From Trogon surrucura (lineage: Eukaryota; Chordata; Aves; Trogoniformes; Trogonidae): DNA of 64,000 bases. The position numbers were made by a program, and so were the translations under genes. The notes beneath the pieces were generated by a model. The model was not told the DNA's origin and did not search any database. It saw only the letters and a list, made by a program, of their open reading frames with translations. The stretch covers positions 20,541,191 through 20,605,190 of the forward strand of contig CM036628.1 of assembly GCA_020746105.1 (NCBI GenBank), given 5' to 3'. This document shows positions 62,429 through 64,000 of this stretch, one piece after another. Each line of letters begins with the position of its first letter. The stretch's first letter is position 1.

Positions 62429-64000
62429 CCACCGCCGTCACATCCTCGAAGCCTCACGTGCCTGAATGCCCCTGGTACAGCCTCCTGGGATCCCATTTGC
62501 AGCTGCCGACTGGTGTTCCCCTTAACGACATTGTAAGAGACGTGCCCGGTGAGGCTGGGAGCGCCGGGTCACGCAGCTGGCATCGAGCGCTTGTTCTTGC
62601 AGACCTCAGATTGCAAGGGGGTGGCTTCCAAGTCACGGTGTCATCCGAAATCCTGGCAAACCCATGTTAAACTGAAAACCATATGAGAGTCGTGCCCCCA
62701 CTGTGCGACCACGCTGTGACACCCCTTGCAGAGGTCTGCAGGGTGCAGGCAGGAGCTCCCTTCTGACCCCTGCCCACCGCTTGCATTTTCAACTAAATAA
62801 GTCTAAAAATTCAATCTAAAATAACTGCTCTTCACTCACTGCTTGCGCCCAGAATATTCACCTTTCATCTTCAGGTGCGACCGCGTTGTCACACCATTAG
62901 CACACCACAGGCATCTGCGACAGGGGTCCTGTTGTGTGTTAATGTTCATTAATCACGAGTGACCTAATTTTTGGGCTTTACTTTTTTCCTGCAAACCCCC
63001 GTGACTGATGGTTTCCCTCAGCACTAATATTCTGAAGTCGTTCAGTGCAGGCTGAGCTCTGTTGATGGCTTTGGCAGAAGGCTGCAGGTAGGAAGGTAAT
63101 TAATTAAGGTGCTGGAGGTCACCTTTGTGCAAGTGAAGAGGGAATTTTTTTTCCCCTCTCTCCCTGTGGAAAGGTGTTTTGAGAAAATCAGTCCGATGGG
63201 ACAGAATTTCTGGTGACCAGAACGTTTCTCTTTTTTCAGTGGCAGCTTTTTTTCTCCCTTTTCAGATGAAGAAATGAATTTTTAGGTTGAATTTTTAGAT
63301 TTATTCTGTTGAAAATGCAGCTTTTCACTGAAAAGAAAACTCCAGAGAAGTGGCACTCAGCCTTGGCAGTGCGCAGACCTTAAGAGATAAATTAATTCGG
63401 GTCCTGCACCCGCCCCACAGCTTGGAAATATCCCTGGAAGCCCTGTTCAGCTCAGGGCCAGGCATTTAACAGAGCTGGCTCCTTGGGGCAGCAAAACGCT
63501 TCGTGAGCTCTCACAGCAGCAGAAATATGTGCCGGTCATGGCTGGAGCTGGGTGCAACCAAGAAAAATGTGCTATTTTTCAGCTTCTGCTTTCGTTCTCA
63601 GAGAACTGGAAGCATGACACACTCACGAGTTCTAAAAGTCAGAATGCAAATGCAAGTGGTGAACAGCAAACCCAGGCTTGGGCTAAAAGTTTAGAAAAGC
63701 AGTGGTCTCAGACCAAACTATGTGTCTATCCCTATCAAATCTGAGTTTCTGTGAGCATCGGTGTTCATTTACCGCAACCTCCGTGTTGTAGTTGTGGTCC
63801 GCGAGGGAGAGCTCCAAAATTAAATCAGAATAAATGGGCATGGTGCAGGGGAGGACGGAGGGGGACAGGCAAAAGGTGCCATCGTGGGACCAGCTCTGGA
63901 GCTGACTGTGGCTCGCTGCCTCCTGCCAGCATCCCGCTGTGCCACAGCATCTGCCAGAGCAAACTGGGAGGATTTTTCTCTTGGGCCGAGCCTAAGCCAT
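62429..64000. other. Non-coding sequence, nothing recognised
   Basis: No frame longer than about 70 codons and no repeat that I can name. Confidence 0.5.

Overview
The window looks like vertebrate nuclear DNA from a bird, probably a passerine (songbird). Three things point there. It carries several 3' ends of CR1 LINEs, the dominant avian retrotransposon. It carries two copies of a SINE with a tRNA-Ile-like head and a CR1-like tail, which matches the passerine element I know as TguSINE1. Its one protein-coding gene is a clear vertebrate GPCR. I see no bacterial, phage or viral gene content, and no CRISPR array, rRNA gene or operon.

Layout: (1) 1-27,080 is mostly unique, fairly AT-rich non-coding sequence with CR1 remnants near 1.4-1.85 kb, 2.1 kb and 11.2-11.5 kb. 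(2) 27,083-28,646 on the minus strand is the terminal exon of LPAR4, the lysophosphatidic acid receptor 4: an uninterrupted 348-codon frame with a probable splice acceptor just upstream and a candidate poly(A) signal about 430 nt past the stop. (3) 28,647-37,711 is non-coding and in my model is the single large LPAR4 intron; it contains a 3 x 33-bp minisatellite and a 19-bp poly(A). (4) 37,550-38,210 is CpG-rich and contains a TTTTAAAA box and a consensus GTAAGT donor on the minus strand, so it is a candidate LPAR4 promoter and non-coding exon 1. (5) 38.2-64 kb is non-coding, with higher and patchy GC, an uninterrupted C27 tract, an (AT)n tract, the two SINEs, and three further CR1 fragments of different ages.

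The most useful observation concerns the LPAR4 N-terminus. The receptor frame opens at an ATG that gives 348 residues, about 20 short of mammalian LPAR4 (about 370 as I recall). An upstream ATG in another frame reads into the same region. One extra base between the two would give about 367 residues, so there is either a lineage-specific frameshift with a new start or a one-base sequence error.

The gene is X-linked in human (Xq21) and lies on chicken 4p, so in a passerine this locus is expected on chromosome 4A. Beyond the LPAR4 transcript structure and the retroelements I find no new multi-gene system, and the many other open frames look like chance.
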